A stretch of 64,000 nucleotides of DNA. Origin: Cannabis sativa. Its lineage: Eukaryota; Streptophyta; Magnoliopsida; Rosales; Cannabaceae. Location: assembly GCF_029168945.1 (NCBI RefSeq), contig NC_083603.1, positions 9,858,001 to 9,922,000 on the forward strand. The letters run 5' to 3'. The notes beneath the pieces are model-generated. The model was not told the DNA's origin. It did not search any database and saw nothing but the letters and a program-made list of their open reading frames with translations. Below are positions 1 to 15,758 of the stretch, one piece after another (the stretch's first letter is position 1; each line of letters begins with the position of its first letter). A program made the position numbers and the translations under genes.

Positions 1-1439
1 TGTGGTTAAGAAGCCTGCTGGCAAAAGAGTTGTTGGCTGTAATTGGATTTTCAAAAAGAAGAGGAAGGTGATTCCAAGGATGGTACAAAGTGGTTTAAAG
101 CAAGACTAGTAGCTAAGGGTTTCACTGAGCAAGAGGGTGTAGATTTAATTAAAAAATTTCACCAGTGGTTAAGCAAGCCTCAATAAGAATGATTTTGTGA
201 AAGGCTGTTAAATTTCATCTTGAGGTGGATCAAATGGATGTTAGAACAACCTTTCTACATGGTAATCTAGAAGAAGAGATCTACATGCAATTACCTGAAG
301 GTTTTGAAAACAGAGACAAAGACCAGGTTTGTCTTTTGAAGAAATCCCTCTGATCTTAAGCAAGCTCCAAGAAAATGGAAATTAAAATTTGATGAATATA
401 TGAACAAGATTGGCTACATCAAGAGCATATATGACCCATGTGTATACTTTGCAAATAAGATATACCTACTATTTTATGTTGATGACATACTGGTTGTTGG
501 AAAGGAAAGAACTGAGATTGAAAAGCTCAAGCAACTCCTATGCAATGAATTTGAAATGAAGGATCTAGGGACAGCAAAAAGAATACTAGGTATTGACATC
601 CAAAGAGAAAGGCCTCACAAGATCATTTTGTCTCAAAGAAATTATCTCAAGAAGGTGCTTGACAAGTTTGGAATGATCAACTCTAAAGCTATATCAACAC
701 CATTAGCACAACATTTCAAACTATCCATTACACAAGCTCCAACAACCGACGCTGAAAGAAAGCACATGAGTTAGATACCATATGCCAGTTGGGTAGGAAG
801 TTTAATGTACTCAATGGTGTGCACAAGACTAGATATTGCTCATGCCGTGAGTGTTACAAGCAAATATCTAGCCAATCCTAGAGAAAAACATTGGTCTGTA
901 CTCAAATGGACAATGAGATACATTAAAGGGACATTCAATACTAGTCTGGTATTTGATTGCAAAGACCAGCTGGATGGAGATGTAACTGGATATGTTGATT
1001 CTGACTATGCAGGTAACATTTACACCAAAAGGTCCTTAACTGGTTATGTAGTTATGTCTATGGAGGATGTGTTAGCTAGAAATCGAACCTACAAAAAATG
1101 GTTACTTTATCATCCACTAAAGCTGAATATATGACTGCAACAGAAGCCATTAAGGAAGCTATTTGGCTCAAAGGAGTATCAAATGAAATGGAGATAAACT
1201 CTAAAGACATCACTGTTTTTTGTGACAATCAAAGTGCTTTGCATCTCATGAAAAATCTAATGTTTCATGAGAGGTCAAAGCACATTGATATAAAACTACA
1301 CTTCATTCGTGACATAATCAACTCAAAACAAGTTCAAGTCGAGAAGATTGGAACAAATGACAACCCTGCTAACATTTTCACAAAGAGTGCCACAAGTGAC
1401 AAGTTTAGACATTGTCTAAACTTACTCAGAATCAACTAA
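1..1439 (+). pseudogene. Copia retrotransposon, reverse transcriptase to RNase H (decayed 3' part)
   Basis: This is the last part of a Ty1/copia pol gene, cut by the left window edge. The early RT motif around FLHGNLEEEIYM (about 255-290) is followed by the catalytic YVDDILVVG box (about 476-502) and the DLGTAKRILGIDI segment. The RNase H part shows the GYVDSDYAGN motif near 990, STKAEYMT near 1117, and the DNQSALHL and HERSKHIDIK motifs to the stop at 1437. It is clearly dead: the frame shifts near 110, 175 and 345, a TAG interrupts it at about 772, and a deletion with frameshift lies near 1065-1100, where the segment leading to SSTKAEY is lost. Copia RT/RNase H identity is certain. The lineage within Copia was not determined. 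Confidence 0.93.
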
Positions 1440-1541
1440 AGCAATGTCTCCTCATGGAGACAACCTACATTGGACTTAGAAAGTAGTTTTCTATTGGCAA
1501 GTCATTACAGAGGTGTTCAAGAGAATAAACCAGGTGGAATT

Positions 1542-2096
1542 TGTTGAGGCTTGAACCCTTGAACTAGGACACACTCACTATCAGTTTTGATAGTTGGCCA
1601 GCTCCCTCAACTAACCTAACTATCTTGACAGTTTTGTTAGTTAAGTGTGCTGGTCCGAGTGCCTATTAATACCCCACACTTGTGTGTGTTCAAGACAGCT
1701 GAAGTGAGAGTTAATTTAAAGAGAAAATCAGAGTGTGTTTGAGAGTTGTAAATGGCCTCTCGTGTGTTTAATTTAGAGAGTCACTAGTGAGACACATTGT
1801 AAGGAGCAAGACTCCAATGAGTGAAGGGTTTTGACCATGGTTTTGTAACCTTTGATCAGACATAATGAAGTTCATCTCCCCATCCAATTTAAGGTTGCTT
1901 TCTCCCGTGGATTAAGCTCATGATCATCTTGATTGTGTAGCCCAACCACGTAAGTTCTTGGGGTTGATTTTATGCTTTCATTTGTTGTTATTGTTGCTAG
2001 TTTATGTTGCTTGTTTTATGTTCAGTTATTGTTCTTGATCATTGAGTTCTGTTTTTTGTGTTGTGTTGGTTCTTGTTTGGAGTTTGAGACTCCACA
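1542..2096 (+). repeat. 3' LTR of the Copia element (approximate ends)
   Basis: The pol frame ends at 1439. A short purine-rich stretch just before 1542 is followed by TGTTGAGG, a plausible LTR start. The LTR has a promoter-like segment with a TATA-type ATTAATACC near 1663 and a transcript-like leader (GTGTGTTCAAGACAGC) after it. The right end is placed at a CA near 2096. It could not be confirmed because the other LTR lies outside the window and no target duplication can be compared. Confidence 0.55.
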
Positions 2097-2358
2097 AAAT
2101 TATATAAATTTATGATAATTAAACTTAAAAGTAAACAAACATTTGTTGTAACCTTCTTGTTTTTGCCAATAATTTTAAAATTATTTTTTTCACAGGATGA
2201 GTCTACTTCTCAAACTCTTGTTTTTTTTTTTTTGTTGTAAAATTGACATCAACCAAATCTAATCTCCTCCAACAATTGAGTCTTGCTCTATATTGACATC
2301 AACCAATATACACATTTACAAACTTAACGTTCAAGGACTAACGTTCTCACTAAGGTTG

Positions 2359-2658
2359 GCGTTTGATTAGAATGAATAAAAATATAGGAATAAAAATAGA
2401 AATAAGAATAGATTTTAGAAATGAAATGGAATAAAATTTAAAATGCATAAAAAAAAAATTTATAAAAAATCATTACATTTTTATCATGTTACATTAGAAT
2501 GATATTTTTTTTCTATTTCAAAATGGAATAGTTATTCTACCAAAATGATAAAAAGTGCATTCCATTAGAATGATATTCCAATACTTTAAAATACAACCAA
2601 ATAAAGAAATAAAATAAAAATTATTTCGTTTCTATTTTATTACTTCTAATCAAATATC
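2359..2658. repeat. AT-rich inverted-repeat sequence, MITE-like
   Basis: The left arm GTTTGATTAGAATGAATAAAA (from 2361) is nearly the reverse complement of the right arm that ends CTAATCAAATATC near 2658. Internal segments such as TAGAATGATATT also recur in both halves. This fits a palindromic miniature transposon. No convincing target duplication was found, so family and exact ends are open. Confidence 0.45.
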
Positions 2659-3317
2659 ACATAAATGTATAACAATCAATAACAATAAGTATTGTTGCCA
2701 ATTTTTTTACTCAAGCATTAGTGCCACAACACTAAATAATTATTAATACCAAAAATACACTTCTAATTAAATTGGTTCACATAATTAGTTAACTCGTTTT
2801 TATTGCTTTTTTAATCACCATTTGACAGACATAACATAAATTGTTTAATACCAACATTTTTTATTTTATTACCAAATCCTAAAGACTAGGACAGAACCAC
2901 TCCTTACAAACATGTGGACGAGTGGAAACGTTGAAATTCCATTGTATGGTGTACTTGGAAATTTCATGAATAAGCAAGTCATTCAATTTCCCAAATTTCA
3001 AATAACATTATTATTACCATGGCCAGAATTAATTATTATATAACATAAGATCCAATTTCCAAGCCACTGAACTCTCAGCCATAACTAAATTGTACCAAAT
3101 TCCTCAGTCAAACCTTTATTCCAATATTCACTAATTGTTTTTATTTTTTTGCTTAAAACACTAAAACTCATGTACAGTTAAATCCGTTCTCTCTATCTAT
3201 TTTTAGAGCAAGTGTGTGTGTATACATACATATATATAGACCTTTTAGTTCATGTTCAACATATTGTAAAACACATACACAAATTATTCCGTAGAAAAGT
3301 TATATTAACCAACAACA
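2659..3317 (+). promoter_or_regulatory. Upstream region of the subtilase gene
   Basis: This is AT-rich DNA with no coding sequence recognised. A TG/TA dinucleotide tract runs at about 3211-3239. It ends in TATATATAG about 80 bases before the protease start codon and could act as a TATA element. Transcript data would be needed to place the start site. Confidence 0.35.
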
Positions 3318-7309
<3,992 letters not shown>

Positions 7310-7455
7310 TATGCTTTTCTGTAGTCCATAAGAATGATTTTGAGCTGAGTAATGAAGAGTCATTTACCTTCTTTTATTATATGTGTGATTTGTGACTTTT
7401 CTTTTGCTTCTTTTTTTGAACGTTTACTTCAAATTTCCTTCATTGAATCGAAACA

Positions 7456-7463
7456 CTTCTGAA
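7456..7463. repeat. Target site duplication (left) of hAT-type MITE
   Basis: CTTCTGAA is repeated exactly at 8170-8177 on the far side of the element. Eight bases is the duplication length typical of hAT transposition. Confidence 0.85.
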
Positions 7464-8169
7464 TAGGGTTGAACATTTCTAGCGGGTTCAACTCGAACCC
7501 GTACCAGTGAACCCGCAATTTTTTTTAAAAAAAAAATGTTCAGGTAAGTTGGGTTCAACCTGGTACCCATCGGTGGGGTTCACAGGTTGAGTTTTTAGGA
7601 GTACTGGGCTTCGGGTTGAACCTGCCAACCCGTCCGCCAACCCGCAATTTAAATATATTATATATATTTTTATTTTTTTATTACAATTTATATATATATA
7701 TTAAATTATTAATTAAAAAATAAAAAATTCTAAAATTTTTTAAAAAATTTAAACTCAATTTTTTTTTTTATTTTTTGTTTTTTTATAAATTTATTTTCTT
7801 AAATAATATAAATTAAATATATTTTTATATATAATTTTTTATTAAAATTTATATATATTATATAAAATAATTTATATTCAGAAATTTATAATAATTTTTG
7901 AATAATATATATAAATTTTATTTTAATTTATTGTTATTTTTATTAGTTTTGAATAAAAAATTAACTTTTTTAAAGAGTTGACCGGATCAACCCCCCAACC
8001 AGGTCAACCCGACCAACCGAAACCCGCCAACCCGTGCCCTATTCGGGTCCGGATTCGGTTTCATTTTTTTGAACCCGAAACCCGCAAACTCGAAACCCGC
8101 GAACCCGAAACCCGTAAACCTGAAACCCGCGAACTCAAAACCCAGTAAACCCGCCCAATGTTCAACCTA
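7464..8169. mobile_element. hAT-type MITE with internal AACCCG repeats
   Basis: A 706-base non-autonomous element lying between the 3' ends of the protease and bZIP genes. Its ends are inverted: TAGGGTTGAACATT on the left against TAGGTTGAACATT read from the right. It is bracketed by the 8-base duplication CTTCTGAA. It contains no ORF. The outer parts are rich in AACCCG/CGGGTT units, including four copies of a 15-base unit (GAACCCGAAACCCGC and variants) at 8071-8130. The core at about 7650-7970 is almost pure A and T. The terminal sequence and duplication length put it in the hAT superfamily. Confidence 0.85.
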
Positions 8170-8177
8170 CTTCTGAA

Positions 8178-8773
8178 GCCTTAAGTGCTCTCAGTAGTAA
8201 ACAAAACAGAGAATTATCTACATGAAAATGAAATATCATGTCGTAAACAAGAAAGTGAGACTACAAAAACAGCAACCTCCACTTTTATTACGGGGATATC
8301 TGTTTCCAGATTTACAAACAAGAACAAAAGCTAGAGAAATATCTGTAGAAACTGATTTCTTACACCCAGGCCCCCCCCCCCAATTTTTCCTATAATGCCC
8401 TTTCCAAATCTTAAAATACAATTAGAGCATCTGTTTTGACAAAGATACACATTTCCCACTAAATTTTCAGGGAAACCTTGGTCTGTAAGTACATATTCTC
8501 ACAGTATCTTTTGTACGAGTCTTCATGATTTTATCATGGAAAGCTACTCATGAAACACAATTGGACCGTCAAAATTTCCAGTTGCCTTCCAAAAGAGCCA
8601 TATAAGAAAAGGAGAAAAGCCTCGGACATGTGCTTAACATAAAGTAAGAAGCTTGTGTCAGATTCTTTGATTAAACTATCCATTGCTATGGTTTACGTGC
8701 CCTGTTTGGGTCAATATCCAAAGGATCCTTAAAGTCAAAGCAGAGATGAAAAGATCACCTTTTGCCACAGAGC
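8178..8773 (-). other. Probable 3' UTR and downstream flank of the bZIP gene
   Basis: No ORF of note on either strand. Read on the minus strand it follows the bZIP stop codon. An AATAAA hexamer at 8289-8284 (minus strand) could be its polyadenylation signal. A run of 11 C lies at 8371-8381. Confidence 0.4.
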
Positions 8774-11700
8774 TCAACAGTGCATCCGACATTGACGGCC
8801 GTTCATGCTCTTTAGCTTAGTGAGTTCTTTCCTTCTCTTCCTTGCCTCGGCTGCGGCAACTGCCTCCACTGATTTCTTACATGAGTAGATGATTGGTTCA
8901 CAACTTTTTCCTGGTGGAGCTGATAGTGTATGACAAACATCAGCAGATGTTTTATTAGTAGTAAAATTTCGTTGAATCTCTTTCTCGTGCTTGGCAGTAG
9001 AAACCACCATAGGTTTACTTCCACTTGCGTGGAATCCTGTTTCCTGATCAATTGTTTCTTGCGAAACATCTGCTGGGTGTTCATTAAGATCATTTGTTCT
9101 GGCTTCCAGTGCGCCACAACCAGAAGGTTCTGTTTTCACCTTGACAGGCAGAAAGGAATGTTGATTCTCAATATGGTGAATGGCTTTTGAGGATGTAGCA
9201 TTGCACTGATTAGTAATATAACTTTCCTCTTGTCCAATTTTCTGAGGAAAAGATGGCTGAGATCGGACTGCAATTCCCTGATCAGGATGAGGATAAAACC
9301 AAGGACATGGCAAAACATAAAAAGGGGTTCTCGGTCCATTAGTATGGAGGTCTTCTAGTTCACAAGAATCATGCCTACCCTCCACTGGAAATGTGATGTT
9401 TGAAGGCATAACAATTGCATTTTGTGACATATGAGATGGTTGAACAAAATTTTCAGATTGAGAAGTGGGAGGCCAGAAAAGTGGTGTAAATGGTGGATGG
9501 TTATACAAGAATAATGAGCTGTTTGGTGGTGAAGTTGAAGGTGGATTTAACTGATGACAAGCAGGTTTATGACGACTTGGAGTTTTCTCCATGTTTTTCT
9601 TCTCCACATTAGCCACCTGTTGTAAGCGAAGCACAACAATTATATAGAATTTCCTTGGAAATTAAGTAATTTATCAATTACTAAATTACTTACCTGATCT
9701 TTTAATTGTTTATTTGTGATTTCCAATGACTGGTACTCTTTCAATGCCATCTCCATATCCTGATACATAAAAACCGCTCAATGTCAATGGTGTTAATGAT
9801 TCGGTGCTTATTAAGTTGTTCAACTCAACTCAAAAAAAAAAAAAAAGAGAGGGCATAGTATTATTTAATTGGGAAAATGTAAAATGAAGTTGTTGACAAA
9901 AATTTCAAGTGTAACTGATGTGTTAGTGTGTGCATGAAAAACTGAAGGAAAAGGAGAGGCTTTACAGAAAGAGAATGGGATTACTGCCTACCCGCTTTAA
10001 GGTGTCATTCTCCGAAGCTAAATTAGCAGCTTTTTTTGTCAACTCCTCACAAAGGGCCTGTATAATTTACACACAAACAAATCGTATACAAAATTGAAAC
10101 AATATTTAGTAGAAAAGGCACTTTTAAGGGAAAAGGCATCTTAAATACATCACTCTGTAACAAGAACTTGGTGCAATTTAGTATCAAAATCTTTTGATTT
10201 AATTGAAGTAGTTGTTCAAACAATCTTGACATGGCAAGCGCCTTATGAATAATTGTAGTATCCTCAGAAAGAGAGTGAAATTTATTTATTGTGAGACAGG
10301 TTTTTTCATCATTCCAGCTTTGAAATAATGCATTGTGCATGTTGCTTGAAGATATAACCTTTTAACCACCAGTGAGAAATTGAGAATAACATGTTATTGT
10401 TCCTCCATGTATAGATGCATACACCTCCATGTCACCAGCATGATTGGTTTTGCAATAAAGAGGATCTAACTATATTAGTCCCCAGATAGGATTGTTAGTC
10501 CCCATAATGGATTTCTTCTGTGAGTACTAATCGATAGGGCTTCTGTTTCACATGTATTATGTATATATCACTTAGAGAAGAACCAATCCAAACAATAGCT
10601 GCTCAATGATTAAAAAAAGAACCACATAAAAAGATAAATTATCTGTTATCTAATCTACACACTGAAACCTAGACAAAGAAAGGACTTGTATACAAGACAA
10701 CAATTTCCAATTGACACATTGAGCATGAAAAGGGTGGAACCAAAAGCCAAAATCAGCAAGTGCAGCTAGAGTAAACTATTACCTGCCTTCGGCGAATCGT
10801 TTGCCTAGCTGACTCTCTGTTAGCTAAAACCCTGCGTATTCTGCGTGCTTCCTTTTCTGCCTAAATAGGAACCAAACACGACTTTAATATGACCAGCTAC
10901 TCTAGGGGTTAAAACATTTAAAAAGAAAAAAGAAATGCACAACTAATGTAGAGGAATAAAATAAGTCTATAACATGTAGTACCTCCGTCAAATTGCGTCT
11001 TGACTTGCTGCATCCCATCGACGAGTATCTTGAAGTGCCTATAGGACTTGTGTTCGGTAAATCAGTGTCTTTTTCAACCTTCATATTTTTTTCTCTGTGA
11101 TCATCTTCAGTCTTCCATGGCTCAGTTAGTACATTTCCACATACCTTTTCATGTTGCTGATGACTTACTTTTCTATCCTGCTACAAACAAAAATATTTTT
11201 CAACTCCTGCAGAAGATGGTGTGACTTGGTGACAGACCCATAGAGAAGTATTTTCAGACATTACAGAGCACAATAACAAGATCAGGCATCTGGGTATTCA
11301 GATGTCAAGTGAAAATTCTCAACAATTCAGCAGAAAATCCAAAAGAAGAACCAAGCACAGTAAAGGAAGGGAGAAGAAGCCTCAAATTAAATAGCCCAAA
11401 GTCATAACTGTGTCCCAGAGTAACCCAGCATTAGAGTAGCATCAATGATCCGCCATCATCATCATACCAATCCATATCTTGAAACTTCAACTAATATTTC
11501 TTAAATGCAGTATTACTCATTTTTAGATATATGATCATCAATATGCATATTTCTTTGAACTCTAGTTCAGCTTATTACCAAACTAACCTAAACCTAATTT
11601 ATGCAACTTAATATCACAAATTTGTGTTCGAAACTTAAATTTCTAGTTCAATGCCAGTGACGTTGGTCCCATGGGTGCATTCTCTGTTACGATGTTGTCT

Positions 11701-12479
11701 TTATCCTGAGTATTTTCCGGATCCAATTAATATGCACAAACATGTTGCCAATCCAACATAGAGTACGCAAATTGGATAATCAGTTGCTTCCACTTAATGA
11801 GCCTAACTTATTCAATTTAACAACATAAAGCAAAAAATGAATAACTTCAAATTCACCTTAAATTGAGTAAAAAAATTCACCTTCCAATTCTCAAGAAAAT
11901 AAAAACATTACAACCAAAAAGGGAGATTTACAAGTCCTAATTGCCGAACTTCATAGTTTATAACATTCAAATTTCGGTTATCAGGAGTTTTGTAATTTCA
12001 AAAACAGTAAATTTTAACAGAACCAACTATTTATATATTTATTTTTTCGGATAAAATGTTATGATATCCAATACAGTAACCAAAGTCAAAATAAAAAAAA
12101 AAACATTAAAAGAAAATAAATACAAAATCAAAAGAATGATTAACTATGAAAAACTAACCTGAACAAGATCCGAGCACTTAGTGGCCGAGTCAGCCAGGTC
12201 CACACCAAACACCACCGGAGGCGACTGGCTCTTGACTCGCTTCCCTTTGCTACTCCTAATCCCCACTGATTCACCGCCACCACAACTCCCTCGCATACCC
12301 AAATGTGCCAAATCAGCCAACGCCTCCGCGGCCTCAAGTTCCTCCTCTACCATCCGATCTGCTCCGCCGCCAAATAACTTTCCCGCCGCTGTGGCCGCCG
12401 GCGGTGAAGAATTTTCGGAAGAAGAAGAAGCCGAATAACAACCCGAAGAGCTCGAACCAGAATAACTTCCCGAAATCAT
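8774..12479 (-). CDS. bZIP transcription factor (6 exons)
   Basis: A nuclear DNA-binding regulator of the plant bZIP family. Exons on the minus strand: 12479-12159, 11180-10983, 10860-10783, 10057-9992, 9759-9694 and 9616-8774. Every exon is a whole number of codons, and the product is 523 residues. Residues 1-107 are Ser/Gly-rich. The basic region is in exon 3 (about 176-199, RRIRRVLANRESARQTIRRR), with invariant Asn187. Nine residues after position 195 the zipper begins: Leu205, Leu212, Leu219, Ala226, Leu233, Leu240, coded by the two 66-base exons. The last 280 residues are Pro/Ser/Gln-rich and end in a basic AEARKRRKELTKLK stretch. The conserved basic-region Arg eight residues after Asn187 is Ile195. 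Exon 2 has a tandem acceptor (TAGCAG) that could add or drop one Gln. bZIP identity is firm; the subgroup and target genes were not determined. Confidence 0.92.
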
Positions 12480-12508
12480 GGCTCTAGTAGAGAGAGAAAG
12501 AAGAGGAA

Positions 12509-12511
<3 letters not shown>

Positions 12512-12549
<38 letters not shown>
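12512..12549. repeat. GA/CT microsatellite in the bZIP leader
   Basis: About 19 GA units, reading as (CT)n on the bZIP sense strand, begin some 32 bases upstream of the start codon. CT tracts in leaders close to the start are common in plant genes and are often length-variable. Further GA-rich sequence continues to about 12600. Confidence 0.9.
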
Positions 12550-12554
<5 letters not shown>

Positions 12555-12665
12555 AGAAGTAAGTAGTGAAGTGAAGTTAGAGAGAGAAAGAGAAAGAGAA
12601 GGAAAAAAAAGAAAGAAAAAGAATTACTGGTTAGAAGGAGTAAAGCCCACAGGCTGTCTTTGATT

Positions 12666-12840
12666 GACACGTGTCGAGACACCTCACTCCTCGACATCTT
12701 CCCCTACTATCCCCATGTATCTGCGTTCGCCACGTATCACTTCCAGCCACGTAGGAGTGTTCGCACGTGCGGAATTTTCCCACGTACAGACTCTAAAAAG
12801 CGTCTGGGGACAGGTGGATAGCTCAGTTGAGCTCCACGTG
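12666..12840 (-). promoter_or_regulatory. Cluster of six ACGT-core boxes upstream of the bZIP gene
   Basis: Three CACGTG G-boxes (12668-12673, 12774-12779, 12835-12840) and three CACGTA boxes (12731-12736, 12748-12753, 12781-12786) lie within 175 bases, starting about 190 bases upstream of the bZIP start codon. The first sits in the 10-base palindrome GACACGTGTC and the fourth in GCACGTGC. ACGT cores are the classic binding sites of plant bZIP and bHLH factors. The density points to control by such factors, possibly by the gene's own product. Binding is inferred, not shown. Confidence 0.72.
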
Positions 12841-12929
12841 GGTTTTGAGTTACTTTCTTTGCTTGCTTTCTGTTGGGTTTTTCTCATTTTGGATTGGTTT
12901 ACCTTGGTCAGACTCGTGTGTAAACTGTG

Positions 12930-13444
12930 AACTTTACTATTTAACGTTTTTGATAAATATCAGATATGTTTGTTTTGACAAATAAGTAAATATCAGATTT
13001 GATCGTTTTTAGGCAAATATCCTAATATTTATTATAATAATAGTATATTCTATAATATCTTTGCAATTACTATAATTTTCATTAATTTATTTTATTTAAA
13101 AAAAAAGAATAAATAAATAAATAAAATACCATATGAGAGTATTAGAAGTAAATTTGGTAAATAAATATTATTATCAAAATAAAAGATATGTGATATAGGA
13201 GTGGGAGACGAGATCTAAGGATGTCTGGTAGTTAGCGTGACCACTTGGTCCGATGTGGCTGGTTGTGGTTTCATCAACTCAATTCTTCCTTGCCTAAAAC
13301 TATTTGACTATCATTTTCAACTCTTCCATCTATAAATCCATCCATTTCATTACCCCTTATTTATATGCTTAATCATATTAAGATATTTTTTTTCACTTCC
13401 CTACTCACCTATGTTTGGAAATGAGTAGCAATGCACATAGGGTC
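12930..13444. other. AT-rich intergenic DNA, nothing recognised
   Basis: No ORF, RNA gene or element ends recognised. It holds short A/T tracts and a TAAA-type simple stretch near 13100-13125. Confidence 0.5.
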
Positions 13445-13584
13445 GACAAGGGCAAGGTGGGGCAAGGAATCATCGTCGGGCAAGGGCATTCCCAAGTCCC
13501 CGCCCCAACCATCCATGCCTCCTTGTTAAGGCCTTGTTCTTATTCAAATTTCTGACAAGGGCAAGGTGGGACAAGGAATCATCG
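13445..13584. repeat. 31-base direct repeat pair rich in CAAGG
   Basis: GACAAGGGCAAGGTGGGGCA and the following 11 bases (13445-13475) recur at 13554-13584 with one mismatch. The stretch between is C-rich. The origin of this unit is unknown; it may be part of a degraded small transposon. Confidence 0.7.
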
Positions 13585-13595
13585 AAAATTTATTA

Positions 13596-14500
13596 TGTAA
13601 CGCCCTAATAATTAAGAGTCGTTACGTGAATTATTAGAAATGTGCTAAACTTTTTTATAAAATTTAGAAGACTCGAGATCCCAAAATACAGTTGCAAAAT
13701 TTTATACATAACCATAAGACTCTAAAATTGGCAAATGCGGAAAAATAGCCTTCCAATAAATAGCCTTCCAAGAAGCCCAACGACCAAGATTAAGTTGACT
13801 AAATATGTACATCATCTCACAAAGCTTTCTAACTCATGGTTGTTAAGTCTTTCTCTTTCTTTTACTTGCACAATAGAGAATTTATGAATTAGAGGACTCA
13901 GTAAGAAAAGTATAAAAATAGAAACTATACTTGGACTGATTAATCTATCAAAATATATATATATAGCAATATAATATAAATAGGAGCTAAGGCTCGGGGT
14001 TTCCTCTAGGCTATAGACTGCTGCTATAGCATAATTAGATATTATGATTAGAACACTCATAACTATTAATATGAATAATTATTAGACTACTAACTCAAGC
14101 ATCATTTAATTATGTTAATATTGGTATACTAAGCATTAATCTATATCCCATTAGTATCACCAACTTAACATTCTAAAGATTAGCATAATAAAACTCATAG
14201 TTTAATTTATGTGTCATTGTTCATTTTTCTGCAAGACTACAAATAAAATGTCCTTCAGCATAAATATTTTTAGGTAAATATTTTTATAACAATTAAACCC
14301 CACAAAATAATATAAATAGAGTAATTATAACGTTTATTTAAAGTAGGCACAAATATTTTTTTACCAATTAAGCCCCCATACAATAAAAATCTAAGGTTCA
14401 TCACTGAACCTTAGGCGAAACTCACACCAGTCGACTGGTCGGTTGTAGAAAACAACAACATTATAATTAACAAAATGATAGTGACAAGGCAGTGGGTATT
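13596..14500 (-). repeat. Chromovirus-type LTR fragment, minus orientation
   Basis: The segment begins TGTAACGCCCTAATAATT. It shares the motif GACTCAGTAAGAAAAG (13895-13910) and a GAGATCCC segment with the better-defined LTRs at 21996 and 33052. It is read as the end of a minus-strand LTR that decays toward about 14500. The right limit is a guess. Confidence 0.5.
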
Positions 14501-14566
14501 CGGTGGTGACAAAAACCAAGACAAAGAAAAAAATCAATATATAAAAAATTTATCACTTAATCATCA

Positions 14567-15758
14567 TGTTAGGGTTTTATGCCATAAATATAAATATAAT
14601 TTCAATGTAATGTTATTGATGATCAATGAAGATTAGAAATCATATTTTGACCTTGTTATTTTCTTTGTTCACATATTTTATTTTCGTGATTATATGCTTA
14701 ATATATAAATTCTATTAAATTCTAAACATAGTTATTCACAATTATAGTGGTGTCATCACAGTGAAAAATAATTGTGATTATATACTTCAAACTTATTCAG
14801 TCTCGAGATTTATCAGTGCACTGAATTTACATTGATGACGTGATAATCGGCCAGGGCTGTCCTTGGGCTAGGCTCGCGCCTAGGGCCCACTCATTTTAGG
14901 GGCCCAAATCAAAAAATTGCCTTTTAAAAAATATACATATTTTTTAAATAATTTTTAAAAATACTATTTATATTTATTGTAAGGGCCTAAAATTATTTTT
15001 TTTTGCCTATAGCCCATTTCAACTCAGGGTCAGCCCTGTAATCGGCGATGTAATCTACTTACACTTAGGCGAGTGGAATGTCTTATTCAGGACATTAGTA
15101 AAGTAGATTTGTATCGAATGTATAGTGTTTACATTGGACTGGACCGATATTAACAGTAGAAAAGATATTATAAACTTACTGTTATATTTATTCTAAGTCA
15201 ATGTCACTTAATTTATTATGTATCAATTTGATCTCAATCCTAAGATGATTAAACTTTAGGCTAATTGTATTATTTGAGTTCCTTGACTTGTTCGTTACCA
15301 GCTTACCCTTAAGGTCTAGCCCATACTTACATTTTGGGAACTCGGTGCTATAATTGAGTAGGAGTGTTAATAATAGATATGGACATCTTTATTTATAAGT
15401 GAAATGACGGTTTCTTTTGATCTTGGTTGAAGACGTTGAATGATAGAGTGCTCATTTCGGTAATTATATTAGTTTACTGAAATATTATTTACAAGAAACT
15501 AAGTATATAGAGAATAAAATACATTGAGGGGTAAAATGGTAATTTTAGTCCTTACTCAATGTAGACCATCTATAGAGGACCTTTGATTGTTCTGATCGAA
15601 ACAATGGATAATTTATAGCGTATCTATATTGGTTGTATGGAGCGTTCTATGAACTCAAGAGTTTCATTTTGAGTCTATAGTGGAGTCACGAGGAATTGAT
15701 AACTTAGTTAATGTATTCGTTAAAATTCACATCAGCTTATTAATAGCTTGGTTTCATA
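14567..15758 (+). repeat. LTR-like sequence, probably Copia, interrupted by a MITE
   Basis: It opens TGTTAGGGTTTTATGCC and runs to just before a second, similar opening (TGTTAGGGTTTATGCCC) at 15759. No coding region lies between them. The simplest reading is a solo or tandem LTR remnant. The Copia assignment rests on resemblance of the opening and of the GGAATTGATAA...AATAGCTTGGTTTCAT tail to common plant LTRs, so it is tentative. Confidence 0.5.
14852..15038. mobile_element. Short hAT-type MITE with 8-base duplication
   Basis: A 187-base element with inverted ends CAGGGCTGTCC and (read inward from the right) CAGGGCTGACC. It is flanked by exact copies of TAATCGGC at 14844-14851 and 15039-15046. 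It has no ORF. The CAGGG ends and 8-base duplication are diagnostic for the hAT superfamily. It inserted into the LTR-like sequence around it and is therefore younger than that sequence. Confidence 0.9.

Noticed and set aside
12476..12697. Leu/Ser-rich open frame over the GA/CT tract, and its plus-strand partner
   Set aside because: The products are low-complexity readings of the microsatellite in the bZIP leader, with no domain.
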